DNA from: a virus | Virus record (IMG/VR): IMGVR_UViG_3300013093_000202 | Coordinates: 1 to 28,623 of that record | Direction: 5' to 3' (one strand) | DNA: 28,623 nucleotides | Part shown: piece after piece, positions 1 through 9,631 of the stretch | Layout: each line of letters begins with the position of its first letter | How positions within the stretch are numbered: the stretch's first letter is position 1 | The notes under the pieces: model-generated | The model's database searches: none | Told to the model about the DNA's origin: nothing | The model's input: the letters and a program-made list of their open reading frames with translations, nothing else | Program-made: the position numbers and the translations under genes

Positions 1-3000
1 GTTAGGTAATAGACCTGTTTGAATTTCATTATAATTACTCTTCATCCATAGACTATAATCAAAAGTAGTCGATGGTTGAATAATATCTATTGCTGACCAA
101 TACTCATTCTTGAACAGTACGATCTGACCTTTGGTATACTTTTGATTAGGAACCCATTCAATGATATTATTCTGATTTAGAATAAATCCAGGAGCATTGA
201 CCAGTCCAGTCCATTCGTTAGTGATCCATCCTGATACTAGGATACGATCTTGTCTAGCACCAGTAGTTGGATCATAGATTAAGTCTGCAAAGATGCTGAC
301 ATTGTCGACAATCACTATGTGTTCATATGCAGTAAATTGCAAGTCTAAGAAGTTAATAGTATTAGAAGTCAAACTGGTAACACGGAAGTTATTGCCAATT
401 CGATCAACAACCAAATCGCGAGTCGGCAATGCTTCTTTGTTTTGATTTTGAATAACATTGTCTGGAGAATAGACAAAAATGTTATCGACAACAGCCTGTG
501 GTTGTTCAACACTGATAGTTTGTGCACCTGGGTTTAAATTAATAATCGACCCAACTGCAAATCCCTGCTGACTCCAGTATACAAATTCTTCGGCCATTTG
601 TAACCACGACAGAACATATCCATTTTCAACAGTATCAAAAACTAAACCTTGCGATTCTAAGAAGGCACCGTAGCTGGCAATAAAGTCGCACATGCTAGAT
701 AAGTTAGCAAATACATAACCATAAGGCACACGTACAACATTGTTAGTATAAGTTGTATTAACTTTTACATTAATACCACCATAGGATACTGTTGTTGATG
801 CTCCGCTTGACTTAGAAACTAATATTTCAAAGTAAGGACTTTGTGTGCTGTATCCAAATACTGCCCAGCCCTGTTCAACTTGTTGTACAATAATACTGCT
901 ATAAACGATTTCGTCAAACGGCTGATTTTTATACAGTAATACGTTGTAACTTTCTTGTGGTAGCAACAGACTGTCATTGGTACTTCCTGGAGTACTGCGT
1001 TCGGTGTATAACTTTAGATAATTCTTATCAGTATACCCGGCAACACGCCAGCATAAACGAAGATCTAAATTGTTTAATGTCGTAGTTAGTGTGTCTGTTG
1101 AATTAATACCTAATTGACGATTGTAATCGATTATCCAATCTAAGTAACTGGCCTTGCTTGTGCCATTGCCGTACAAAGGAGTTAGCTCAGTTGCATTTAA
1201 ACGATAGCGACCATCCCATAGATATTGTAATAATGCATTGTTATAAACATAACGGTCACGATCTACAAACAGACTAAAGAACTTGGCAGGTTTAGTTAAC
1301 GCCAATAAACGCATAACAGAGAATGGATAGCTACTGCTGGTTCTCCAAGTATTTTCAACTGGACCATCATCGCCGAACGTCCAACTACGTTGGAAACTGG
1401 TTGTGTCGTAGTTACCGATTACACTGATTAAAGGATTTACCAAATTACCTTCTGAGTCAACTGGCAATACTGATTGCAGACCTGTGCGTATATAGTGTGG
1501 ATTTACGTAGGCTCCGGCTGGGTCACGAACTAACCCATTGGCAAGGTCGTCCCATAAAACTAAGTTACCACTGGTATAAGGTGCAGGACCATATTCATTT
1601 TCCCACCAGCTTGGTTCTTGAGTCAACCCTAACATTTCCCAAGGAGTTGTATTAGGAGTATAAGTGTCATAGAAATAATTATAGATACCACGCCAGGCTC
1701 CTGCTTCAACAGGACCTTTGGTTAGTTTATTGCTGCTTTGACTATAGTTGTAGGTAAATGGATTGCCAGCAACATAATCTTGTGTTGTGTAATCTAACTT
1801 ATTCCAACCTACCCAGCTTAGGAAATCCTCAGACAAGATCTGATTAATCTGAGAAAGAGTGTACTCAGTGGTACGGAACTGTCCTGGTACTACATCTGCC
1901 GCAGTTAAAGGTATTGGTGACTTGATCTTTAAGTTATTGAAAATACGTGTTTCAAATTCTAATAGCACTTGGTCACGATAATCGCCGTAGGCTAAGGTTA
2001 TCGATCCATCGTGTCCTTGGATTACTGTACGTGGTTGTATGTAACTTGTATCTACATAAATCTCAGGACGGAAAGACGGATACAGTCCTAATTTAGTAGG
2101 AGTATTAGGTATATAGTTTCCGTATGTTTCTGGGTATTCGCGAATGGTAACGACGTCGCCTACCGACAATGGAACTGTAACAGTTACAGTCGGCGCATCC
2201 ACACTAACTGTATAATCATAATTGATAGTTAATAATCTATTATTAAGATAAACTAATAGTCCTTGATAGTTACTGGTAGTAAAACTGTAAGTCTGTACAG
2301 TATCAAATACGTCAGTACTGATATTGGTATAGGTATAGCTGTTCTCGATATAGGTTGCACTGGTTGGCAACATATCACTCCAGTAAAATGGACTGATATC
2401 GCTTCGACCTAATGCAATTTCTTGTACAACTTCATCTAGTATTTCAGAAGGAGTATAATTTATAAAGTTGCCGTTTGTGGCCAAATTAATCAGCAAGGCC
2501 TTGTACTTGACGTATTCTTGACTGTTAAAATTCAAAGATTTAAACAGTTCAAATTGTTGTTCACGTAAAAATACGCCAGTCAATACAGCAGGACTTGAAT
2601 TTTGTACCAGTATCTGTCCATAGACTAATATATCACCAAGATCACGTGTGTTGTTTACACCAATAATTGGACCTTGAATATCTTTAAGATTCTGTCCAAT
2701 GCTTTGATAATGTGTGCGAATTGTGCCTAAAGATAGTGTAGGAGAATTGTTGTTTAATCCGTTATTTGACAAGTTTAACGGAACTTGATAGAATCCTACT
2801 TGACTTGTTTGATTGCTAATAGCTAATACTTCAATTATGGTACCAGTTAAGATAGTAGTATCTACAATGGTAATAACAGTTGTGTTACTGGTAACAGTAT
2901 AACTGTATCGAGAAGGATCAACAAATATACCTTCGATAAACAATTGAACCGGAGCATAAACAGAAGTTGTATCAACTGCTACATCTAATTGAAGTGGAGA

Positions 3001-5721
3001 TGATCCATCATAGTTAAATTGGAATTCTTGGCGACTGCGATTTTCCATTGCTGCCGCTTGCCAACCAATTAAATTACTAAATTCAGTACGGTCGATATAC
3101 TGTCTTGCAAAACCTGTACTGATATTGGTTGTGTAGCTAACTCCGCTAGAAACATAGATAAAAGAATCTGTGTATAGGTAATTCTGGAATACTATATCAC
3201 CGAGATTATTAATATTTAGATACTGTAATGCAAATCCTAATACAGTATCTACAGTCGATCCACTGCCTAATGCATAACCAAACAGTTGACTGCCAGTGAA
3301 TGTACTGCTAGGATATACTATTGGATCACTAAAACTGATGCCTTTACTGTCGAATACATCAAATAATGGAGGCTGGTTAACACTGGTTTTTTGTTGTGCC
3401 AGAATCCAAATAACACCATTGAACCAAAAACTCTTTCCTTGTTGTGTATTACCGCTTAGTGTAACTACAGTCTGATTAACTGTTGATAGACCGCCTACTG
3501 CCGGAACTAGATCAATGATTAAATTGCCCGAGTTATCTGGATCTATAAAATTAACAACATAAATGTGATTACGCACATTAGGATCAAGATCTGCTGCAAA
3601 AATAACACGGGTACCGTTGATAAATGTATATCCGTCGATGCTGTATCCTGGTTGACCATTGATATTGCTAAATGCGTCGGCTTGACTAAAGTCAACAATA
3701 TTAACTGGATCTTTACCCTGTGTACCAAAATCGTACAGATACATATCTGCACGGAATTCAATAATAGGACGTTTAGCACGTAGAGCATTGTCTAGACTCA
3801 ATACCTGATTATTGTAAGTAGCGGTTGCTGCAATAACATCTTTGTGGAACCAGCGATTGCTACGGCTCCAAGCATTTCGATCTTGACTTGCACGATTAAT
3901 TGTAATATAGTCAGGTACTTCTGGTGCATTTAAACTTGCATCATACGGCTGGCTATCATAACTGGTGCTGTCATAAGGAACACTTGCGCTTATTGTATAT
4001 GTTTCTGGTGTAACTAATTCACTGGTAGGAATTAATCGAATACCATTACCAACTGTTGCACCAGCAACACCTGTGTTAGGCAGAGGAGCACCTGTTGGTC
4101 CACCTGCTCCGTAATTTAATAAGCTATCTGCTACAGTAGAATAAATGTATTGTTGGTATGTGCCATCTACACCAGTACCGGCGATCATTTGTCCGTTTGA
4201 AATATAAAACGGACCAAAGTAAGCTTCACCATCGATAAAACCAATGCGTGACGATGTACCAGGACCTGTACCTACTCCTTCAACATAATAAGTTAAATTT
4301 TCATATTGTGCCGGATATGTTGGACCACGGAATTGAACTTTAAGCCCATTAGTAAGCACCACACCATTTGGACTGGTATAATTTTGTGCACCAATAATTT
4401 CATCTAAATTAATAGTAATTTCTTGGCCTTGATCAACTAACTGGATCTGTCCAAATAATTCTGGATTACTAGCATCTTGATACCAGAGTGTGTCTAGTAC
4501 TGCTGTCAATAAAGGTACTTCATCAAAATATCCAGATGCATCTTTATACCAAGTTGTGCTTGCCCATTGTGTACCAAACTTAATAGTAAACTTACTTAGA
4601 TTAGGAACCGATGTTATGCTGTTTAGTCGCATAAAAGGATTGCCGTCTACGTCATTTACATATTGAATTTGCCAGATACTATATTGTTGAGCCGGATCAG
4701 TAATGTAAGTGGTTTGATCAAATAAGATCGAGTCGAAACTTCCGGGCTGACCGTTGTTAGAATCCAAACGCAACAGTGGATCAAATTGTGTATCAACTAA
4801 CCAACCGCCTGACTCAGGATCTGTAAAATTATTTGCAAAAACAATAGTTCTACCATTTAAAGATGTAATTCCATCAATTCCGCTTGGATTAGCAGCTAAA
4901 AATTGACTTACATAAACATTATTAAGTTGATCAAATAACAATGTTTCAGTCAATAGATCAACTGATCCCAATGAATTCAGCGTGTAATAAAAATCTTGTG
5001 CTGTTTTTAATGGAACATTAAATGTAACTTGACCTTGAGATTCGCCATTGTTTTCTACGCCCAAAACCGCACGGCTTGATATATTAGGTGTAGAAGGCAT
5101 TGTGCCAGATACACCCGGTGCAGCTTGGATATAAAAGCCCGAACCAGGTTGATTAACTGTAAATGTATAGTTGCCACCACGAGCTAAAGTAATAATAGGA
5201 TTGTTACCAGAAGTATCACTAAAGGTGTATGCATTAGCACCACGAGTAACGTCCCAGTTATTAGTTAGAGGAACAGGGTTTCCGTATACATTAACTGGAT
5301 CAGGGCCATTGGACAACCAATAATATTGACTATAGTTAGTAAACTTATCTAAATCGCAAAATGGATCCCATGAATAAAATTCACTTTGCCATAACGCATC
5401 TTGGCGAGTAGTTTGTGCGCCTTTAAGATTGAGTGCATCAATCATACCAGGATATGTTATTGCATCATTAGGATTACTTGTATCTGGATCTAAAAATACT
5501 ACACCAGGTTCAAGTTGATAATCGGCACGTACTGCACTTGGTTCTGTTAGATAATTGTCAGCAGGGTTAACACCGGGTCCAACCTTACGGCCTATATATC
5601 CTTGTACACGTTTAAAATTACTGTCTTGAGTTAATTGGTCAAGGGTAGCTGCTAAAAACTGTGTATTGGTACTGGTACGGAATATTTCCGGTAATAGATC
5701 TACTGAACGTGGTGTTGCCAT
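1..5721 (-). CDS. Giant virion structural protein in the T4 gp7 (baseplate wedge) position, C-terminus cut off by window edge
   Basis: A minus-strand frame starts at the ATG at 5719-5721, and I saw no stop in the stretches I read codon by codon, including the left edge. At least 1907 residues are present and the C-terminus lies outside the window. The ATG overlaps the gp6 stop as TAATG and is preceded by an AGGTGAG ribosome site. The N-terminus reads MATPRSVDLLPEIFRTSTNT. The rest is rich in Asn, Thr, Tyr, Gly and Val, with repeated aromatic motifs such as WSRSNRWFHKD and many strand-like stretches, as expected of a beta-rich virion protein; I see no enzyme motif. In T4 the gene after 6 is gene 7, a wedge protein of 1032 residues. 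The gp7 role is inferred from position and size, since I do not recognise a specific gp7 motif. It is almost twice the T4 length even when truncated. Confidence 0.75.
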   Translation of the reverse strand, partial: MATPRSVDLLPEIFRTSTNTQFLAATLDQLTQDSNFKRVQGYIGRKVGPGVNPADNYLTEPSAVRADYQLEPGVVFLDPDTSNPNDAITYPGMIDALNLKGAQTTRQDALWQSEFYSWDPFCDLDKFTNYSQYYWLSNGPDPVNVYGNPVPLTNNWDVTRGANAYTFSDTSGNNPIITLARGGNYTFTVNQPGSGFYIQAAPGVSGTMPSTPNISSRAVLGVENNGESQGQVTFNVPLKTAQDFYYTLNSLGSVDLLTETLLFDQLNNVYVSQFLAANPSGIDGITSLNGRTIVFANNFTDPESGGWLVDTQFDPLLRLDSNNGQPGSFDSILFDQTTYITDPAQQYSIWQIQYVNDVDGNPFMRLNSITSVPNLSKFTIKFGTQWASTTWYKDASGYFDEVPLLTAVLDTLWYQDASNPELFGQIQLVDQGQEITINLDEIIGAQNYTSPNGVVLTNGLKVQFRGPTYPAQYENLTYYVEGVGTGPGTSSRIGFIDGEAYFGPFYISNGQMIAGTGVDGTYQQYIYSTVADSLLNYGAGGPTGAPLPNTGVAGATVGNGIRLIPTSELVTPETYTISASVPYDSTSYDSQPYDASLNAPEVPDYITINRASQDRNAWSRSNRWFHKDVIAATATYNNQVLSLDNALRAKRPIIEFRADMYLYDFGTQGKDPVNIVDFSQADAFSNINGQPGYSIDGYTFINGTRVIFAADLDPNVRNHIYVVNFIDPDNSGNLIIDLVPAVGGLSTVNQTVVTLSGNTQQGKSFWFNGVIWILAQQKTSVNQPPLFDVFDSKGISFSDPIVYPSSTFTGSQLFGYALGSGSTVDTVLGFALQYLNINNLGDIVFQNYLYTDSFIYVSSGVSYTTNISTGFARQYIDRTEFSNLIGWQAAAMENRSRQEFQFNYDGSSPLQLDVAVDTTSVYAPVQLFIEGIFVDPSRYSYTVTSNTTVITIVDTTILTGTIIEVLAISNQTSQVGFYQVPLNLSNNGLNNNSPTLSLGTIRTHYQSIGQNLKDIQGPIIGVNNTRDLGDILVYGQILVQNSSPAVLTGVFLREQQFELFKSLNFNSQEYVKYKALLINLATNGNFINYTPSEILDEVVQEIALGRSDISPFYWSDMLPTSATYIENSYTYTNISTDVFDTVQTYSFTTSNYQGLLVYLNNRLLTINYDYTVSVDAPTVTVTVPLSVGDVVTIREYPETYGNYIPNTPTKLGLYPSFRPEIYVDTSYIQPRTVIQGHDGSITLAYGDYRDQVLLEFETRIFNNLKIKSPIPLTAADVVPGQFRTTEYTLSQINQILSEDFLSWVGWNKLDYTTQDYVAGNPFTYNYSQSSNKLTKGPVEAGAWRGIYNYFYDTYTPNTTPWEMLGLTQEPSWWENEYGPAPYTSGNLVLWDDLANGLVRDPAGAYVNPHYIRTGLQSVLPVDSEGNLVNPLISVIGNYDTTSFQRSWTFGDDGPVENTWRTSSSYPFSVMRLLALTKPAKFFSLFVDRDRYVYNNALLQYLWDGRYRLNATELTPLYGNGTSKASYLDWIIDYNRQLGINSTDTLTTTLNNLDLRLCWRVAGYTDKNYLKLYTERSTPGSTNDSLLLPQESYNVLLYKNQPFDEIVYSSIIVQQVEQGWAVFGYSTQSPYFEILVSKSSGASTTVSYGGINVKVNTTYTNNVVRVPYGYVFANLSSMCDFIASYGAFLESQGLVFDTVENGYVLSWLQMAEEFVYWSQQGFAVGSIINLNPGAQTISVEQPQAVVDNIFVYSPDNVIQNQNKEALPTRDLVVDRIGNNFRVTSLTSNTINFLDLQFTAYEHIVIVDNVSIFADLIYDPTTGARQDRILVSGWITNEWTGLVNAPGFILNQNNIIEWVPNQKYTKGQIVLFKNEYWSAIDIIQPSTTFDYSLWMKSNYNEIQTGLLPN

Positions 5722-8700
5722 TAATACTCACCTGTTTGACTTAAACTACTTCCAAGACTTGGTACAGGATATAATCCTGATACTGAGGTCTGGCTGCGTA
5801 TGTTGCTTTGTGTTAATGCTGTAATTACCTCAACATCATTAACGGTAGCTGCACTTACAAATATCTGATTTGGTGCCGAACGAATTTCATATAGATCACC
5901 AAAACTCTTCAATGGGTTTATTGGAACCAATACTACTGAACTAATAATTGTTCCTAAGTTCTGATGTAGATAAGCTGCAAGCTCACTAAAATAAAAAGTA
6001 TCGCCGAAATTCCATTTATCAATAGAAAAATATTGATTGATATATGTAATAACCTGGCTCTTTATTTCGCTTGTGCTTGCCACAGTATTGGCAGCCTGAA
6101 CTACTTTAATAGTTGCTTGCAATGCCGGTTCTGCTTTGGCACCAAATAGCGGCTGGAATGATACAGAATTTAGAACCATTGTGTCCGATAGCATTTTATA
6201 ATTATTTAATTCGCCATATGCAGTTGTCAATTCGTCAATGGTAGGCGGAGTTGGCTCTGCAACAGTGCCAGTTGTATCTTTGATATAATTTTGATAAGCA
6301 GTATAATAGCTTTGGGTGACCAAGTACATATCAATGATATTAGTTGATCCAGGATCAATCACATTGGTCAACGGACTATTATGACGATATTGATAATACA
6401 GACTTTGACGACCTACACGACTGATGTAATCAGTTTGCGGAACTAAAGTATATTGTATCTGTCCATAAGAAGTGGTTATTACCAATTGATAAAATGCATT
6501 TTCGCTATAGGCAAAGAATATCTGACCGTTAACAAATTCGCTCTTGACTAATTCAATAGAATCTAATGTAGGATAAGCAAAGTTCACTACATCTGCTGCA
6601 ACAGGCAAATAAGTTTCTGTATTATCAAAGTTTTGTGACAATACTAAAAATACATATTTGGTATTAGAATTTACACCAGGTGCAACAATCTCATCAAAGA
6701 AATCTGGATCATCTGGGACACCGTCGCTGTTAGTATCAGTATAGCTGACATAAACTTCGTAGTCGTTCACATAACCATCGCTCTCAACAGGTTGTCCAAT
6801 AATCTCCATTTGAATGTCGCTTGGCAAAGGAGTATTAACATCGGGTTGACTGTTCGACTTCAATGCTTTGATAAAGTCAGAAATAACTTTACCTGTTCGA
6901 CTATCATAAACTTTCTGACTACCGTCGTAATAGAAACGTGTTTCGACTACACTGGCAAATAGATAATCTAATCCGCGATAAGTTACTGTATATGTTACAC
7001 CATTGGTTACAAACTGCATTAACCAGGATGCATCTAAATTCAAACCTTGTGTATTTTGTGCATATTGTAAACTGAAGGCACTATCTTGTGCCAGATTAGA
7101 AGTAGTAATTAGATACCAAGTACTGGTTAAATTATTATAGCCGATACCAAAATTACGTGCCAGCTCGACTTGTTGTAACATTTGAGTTTGTAGTGAATCT
7201 GGCAATGTATCAACAAATACAGGAATAACCAACTGTGCAATTGCTCCTGATGGAACGAAATTATTAATTGCTACCGGTCCTGAACCATTGGTTAAATTGC
7301 CTAATCCAGAATTAGTTCCATCAAGTACCACAGCAGATACAGTAGCCCAGATCACTAATTTCTCATCACTTCGCGTAGGTGTACCTAACTTTAATTGATT
7401 ATTAGCGTCAAAGAAATAACCATTGGGCGGAACAAACTTAACCAACGAACCTTGTGCAATATATTTGGCATTGTTGCTGGCATAACTGCCAATTGACTGC
7501 GGAGCCAAATTGGTTGTATTATAAAAATACCCAGTTGTTTCGTTAACAACAGTGGTGCTTTGATTCCATGCTAAATCTAATACTGTTAGTGTAGGACGAG
7601 GATAGTTAGCATAATAAAACTGTGTTAGACTACGGTTGCTTAGTAATGGCTCAACAGTATTAGTAATGACATCGACGATATCGTTAATATTGACCCAATC
7701 AAATTGGAATGTCGGCAGAGTATTTTCTCTGTACAACATGCCATCGTCGCCGAAGATGTTGGTCGAACTGTACTTGCCTGTAATATCATTAACATCCAGA
7801 TAACGACTGGTACCCACAGCTGAACGAACAATTGCATTGCTCTTGATAATGCTGTTGTACTGTGTAAATGGGAAGTTATCGTAATCTTCGCCGTTGACCA
7901 TACGGTTCTGTGTATAGTAACGAGCAGGAGCACGTTGTTTAATTTGATCAATTGTTTCACGCACGGCTGCATTGCTGACAGGAGTAGTGATACCGCAGGT
8001 AAATGTAATTGTTTCTAATCGTCCGGCACGGCTAACATAGGTAATTGGAATTATTACGTTTTGCATTTCTGCAGGATTGATAATGTATTGCAATCCGTTG
8101 CTGGCACGAACGTATGTGCGGAATGTACCTACTGGAATTGTAGCAAAAACACCATCACCAAATGTCAAAGTAATCTGATCGTTGGCACGACTGGTGATCG
8201 AATAGAATGTACGTTGATCTGGCGACAATTGCTCAGTGGCTGCTGCATATATGCTCGGAGCATAAGTCCACTCTGAGCTAATGTTACCTGTGTTATCAAG
8301 TTGATATAACCAATAATCTTGATTATTAATTCCGTCGATATTAATGTCTACTGTACGATTAGGAACAGCTTCAGCTAAATTAAAATCCTGATTTTGTAAT
8401 ACGCCTTGCTTGAATAAGAAGAAGAATCCGGTGTTAGCTGAGCCAAAACCCATTTGGTCATTTTGATATAGCATATTAAATGCACCACTGGGTTGAGGAG
8501 CAGGTTCATAAATGTAATCTTCGCCCTGTGTAGTCCCACTCACAGCTTCGAATGGCATATTAATGCTGTCAATATTTGCTGAATAAGGAATTACAGGCAA
8601 ATAACCTGGGATCAAATTGATTGTATATTCGTCTGTACGTATGCCTAATAATGTTTGGCTATTGCCGGGACGACCGAATTTCTGACTATCAATTAGAGCA

Positions 8701-9194
8701 GCATTAACAATATATGTAAACTGATCTAACCAGTTAGCATTAGTTGGATCATTCCAATTGACAGTAACATTGCTGAGATTTACACCGTTGAAATCTGTGA
8801 TGTTTTCTGTAGTCTGTACAGAAAATACTTTTAATAGTCCTTGCGCAGAAGTATTACGCTTGGGAGTATAGCTAACAAGATTTGCCAGTCGAACAACTGA
8901 ATCGCGTCGTTCAGCTGTGTCAATAAAGTTTTCTCGAGCATTTAAATCGTTACGGAAAGCTAAACTTTGACCCATAAAGGCCATAACGTCGAGCAATGCA
9001 ATAAATTCGCTTGACTCAATGTAGTCGTTAAATGTTTCTGGATAATAAAGACGTAGATAGTCTACAAAGCTCTTGCGTAGAGTTTCAAAATCGTAGCTTT
9101 GGAAATCAGCTTCTCTGTATGCCTGATACAGGGCTTTCCAATCTTCTACACCAAATAAGGCAGCTTGTCTTGCAGTTTGTACAGTTTGGGCCAT
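5721..9194 (-). CDS. 6: Baseplate wedge protein, T4 gp6-like
   Basis: This 1157-residue protein matches the gp6 family at its N-terminus. Residues about 30-110 (FETLRKSFVDYLRLYYPETF, then a segment on loss of early residues into DVMAFMGQSLAFRNDLNARE) form the helical domain typical of T4-like gp6. gp6 forms the dimeric core of each baseplate wedge and closes the inner ring around the hub. It is much longer than T4 gp6 (660 residues). The extra length is in the middle and C-terminal parts, which look beta-rich and carry many Asn and Thr residues. It lies between gp25 and the giant gp7-position gene, the T4 order 25-6-7. A late-type octamer lies 18 bases before its start, and its stop overlaps the next start as TAATG. 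The family call is strong; the job of the extra domains is unknown. Confidence 0.9.
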   Translation of the reverse strand: MAQTVQTARQAALFGVEDWKALYQAYREADFQSYDFETLRKSFVDYLRLYYPETFNDYIESSEFIALLDVMAFMGQSLAFRNDLNARENFIDTAERRDSVVRLANLVSYTPKRNTSAQGLLKVFSVQTTENITDFNGVNLSNVTVNWNDPTNANWLDQFTYIVNAALIDSQKFGRPGNSQTLLGIRTDEYTINLIPGYLPVIPYSANIDSINMPFEAVSGTTQGEDYIYEPAPQPSGAFNMLYQNDQMGFGSANTGFFFLFKQGVLQNQDFNLAEAVPNRTVDINIDGINNQDYWLYQLDNTGNISSEWTYAPSIYAAATEQLSPDQRTFYSITSRANDQITLTFGDGVFATIPVGTFRTYVRASNGLQYIINPAEMQNVIIPITYVSRAGRLETITFTCGITTPVSNAAVRETIDQIKQRAPARYYTQNRMVNGEDYDNFPFTQYNSIIKSNAIVRSAVGTSRYLDVNDITGKYSSTNIFGDDGMLYRENTLPTFQFDWVNINDIVDVITNTVEPLLSNRSLTQFYYANYPRPTLTVLDLAWNQSTTVVNETTGYFYNTTNLAPQSIGSYASNNAKYIAQGSLVKFVPPNGYFFDANNQLKLGTPTRSDEKLVIWATVSAVVLDGTNSGLGNLTNGSGPVAINNFVPSGAIAQLVIPVFVDTLPDSLQTQMLQQVELARNFGIGYNNLTSTWYLITTSNLAQDSAFSLQYAQNTQGLNLDASWLMQFVTNGVTYTVTYRGLDYLFASVVETRFYYDGSQKVYDSRTGKVISDFIKALKSNSQPDVNTPLPSDIQMEIIGQPVESDGYVNDYEVYVSYTDTNSDGVPDDPDFFDEIVAPGVNSNTKYVFLVLSQNFDNTETYLPVAADVVNFAYPTLDSIELVKSEFVNGQIFFAYSENAFYQLVITTSYGQIQYTLVPQTDYISRVGRQSLYYQYRHNSPLTNVIDPGSTNIIDMYLVTQSYYTAYQNYIKDTTGTVAEPTPPTIDELTTAYGELNNYKMLSDTMVLNSVSFQPLFGAKAEPALQATIKVVQAANTVASTSEIKSQVITYINQYFSIDKWNFGDTFYFSELAAYLHQNLGTIISSVVLVPINPLKSFGDLYEIRSAPNQIFVSAATVNDVEVITALTQSNIRSQTSVSGLYPVPSLGSSLSQTGEY

Positions 9195-9212
9195 AGCATC
9201 TCTTTATTAGAG

Positions 9213-9220
9213 TATTTATG
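9213..9220 (-). promoter_or_regulatory. Late promoter octamer CATAAATA before gp6
   Basis: The minus strand reads CATAAATA here, matching the T4-type late promoter octamer (TATAAATA, first base variable in relatives). It ends 18 bases before the gp6 ATG. The octamer before the tube protein gene at 16683-16690 has the same 18-base spacing. Expected transcription start is near 9207, leaving a short leader with an AAGAG-like ribosome site. T4-like late promoters need no -35 box, and none is seen. Confidence 0.65.
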
Positions 9221-9241
9221 CTGGTTATAAACTGAGTATTT

Positions 9242-9616
9242 TTAGACGTAGGTTGCTGTACGTGTGTCTTGATCAAAGAAAATAGCCAACTGCTGTGCTG
9301 TACTACTGTTTACTACACTGACTAATAATTGTATTAACATGCCGTTTTCTTGTTGGAAGACCTGTGTATCGTTAAGGAAAATTCTTGGATCACCAGCAGC
9401 CACACGTTGTATCTCTGCTGTTATTGAGTTAACTAATGTGGGAGTTTGATTTTCAAATATATAACTCCAAATTACGGTACCGTAGTCGGGTCGTCCTGGT
9501 ACTTCTCCTTGCTGTATATTAAGAGCATTAATCAAGTCGCGCTTGACCAAATCAAAGTCTACAAGAGTAAACTTTTTATATTGATTAATTGAGTTGTAAC
9601 CGATGAAAGTAGCCAT
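9242..9616 (-). CDS. 25: Baseplate wedge protein, T4 gp25-like
   Basis: This 124-residue protein is the usual size for the gp25 / GPW_gp25 family (T4 gp25 has 132 residues). Characteristic features are the N-terminal strand region (VDFDLVKRDLINALNIQQGE), the RPDYGT segment that follows, the IWSYIFENQTP stretch, and the late helix ending AAGDPRIFLND. gp25 joins gp6 and gp53 at the centre of the baseplate and contacts the first sheath ring. It is also the phage counterpart of the type VI secretion protein TssE. It lies 15 bases downstream of gp5 and 47 bases upstream of gp6, in the T4-like order. No separate promoter is clear, so it is probably read through from gp5. Confidence 0.93.
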   Translation of the reverse strand: MATFIGYNSINQYKKFTLVDFDLVKRDLINALNIQQGEVPGRPDYGTVIWSYIFENQTPTLVNSITAEIQRVAAGDPRIFLNDTQVFQQENGMLIQLLVSVVNSSTAQQLAIFFDQDTRTATYV

Positions 9617-9631
9617 ACACTATTTACCCAT

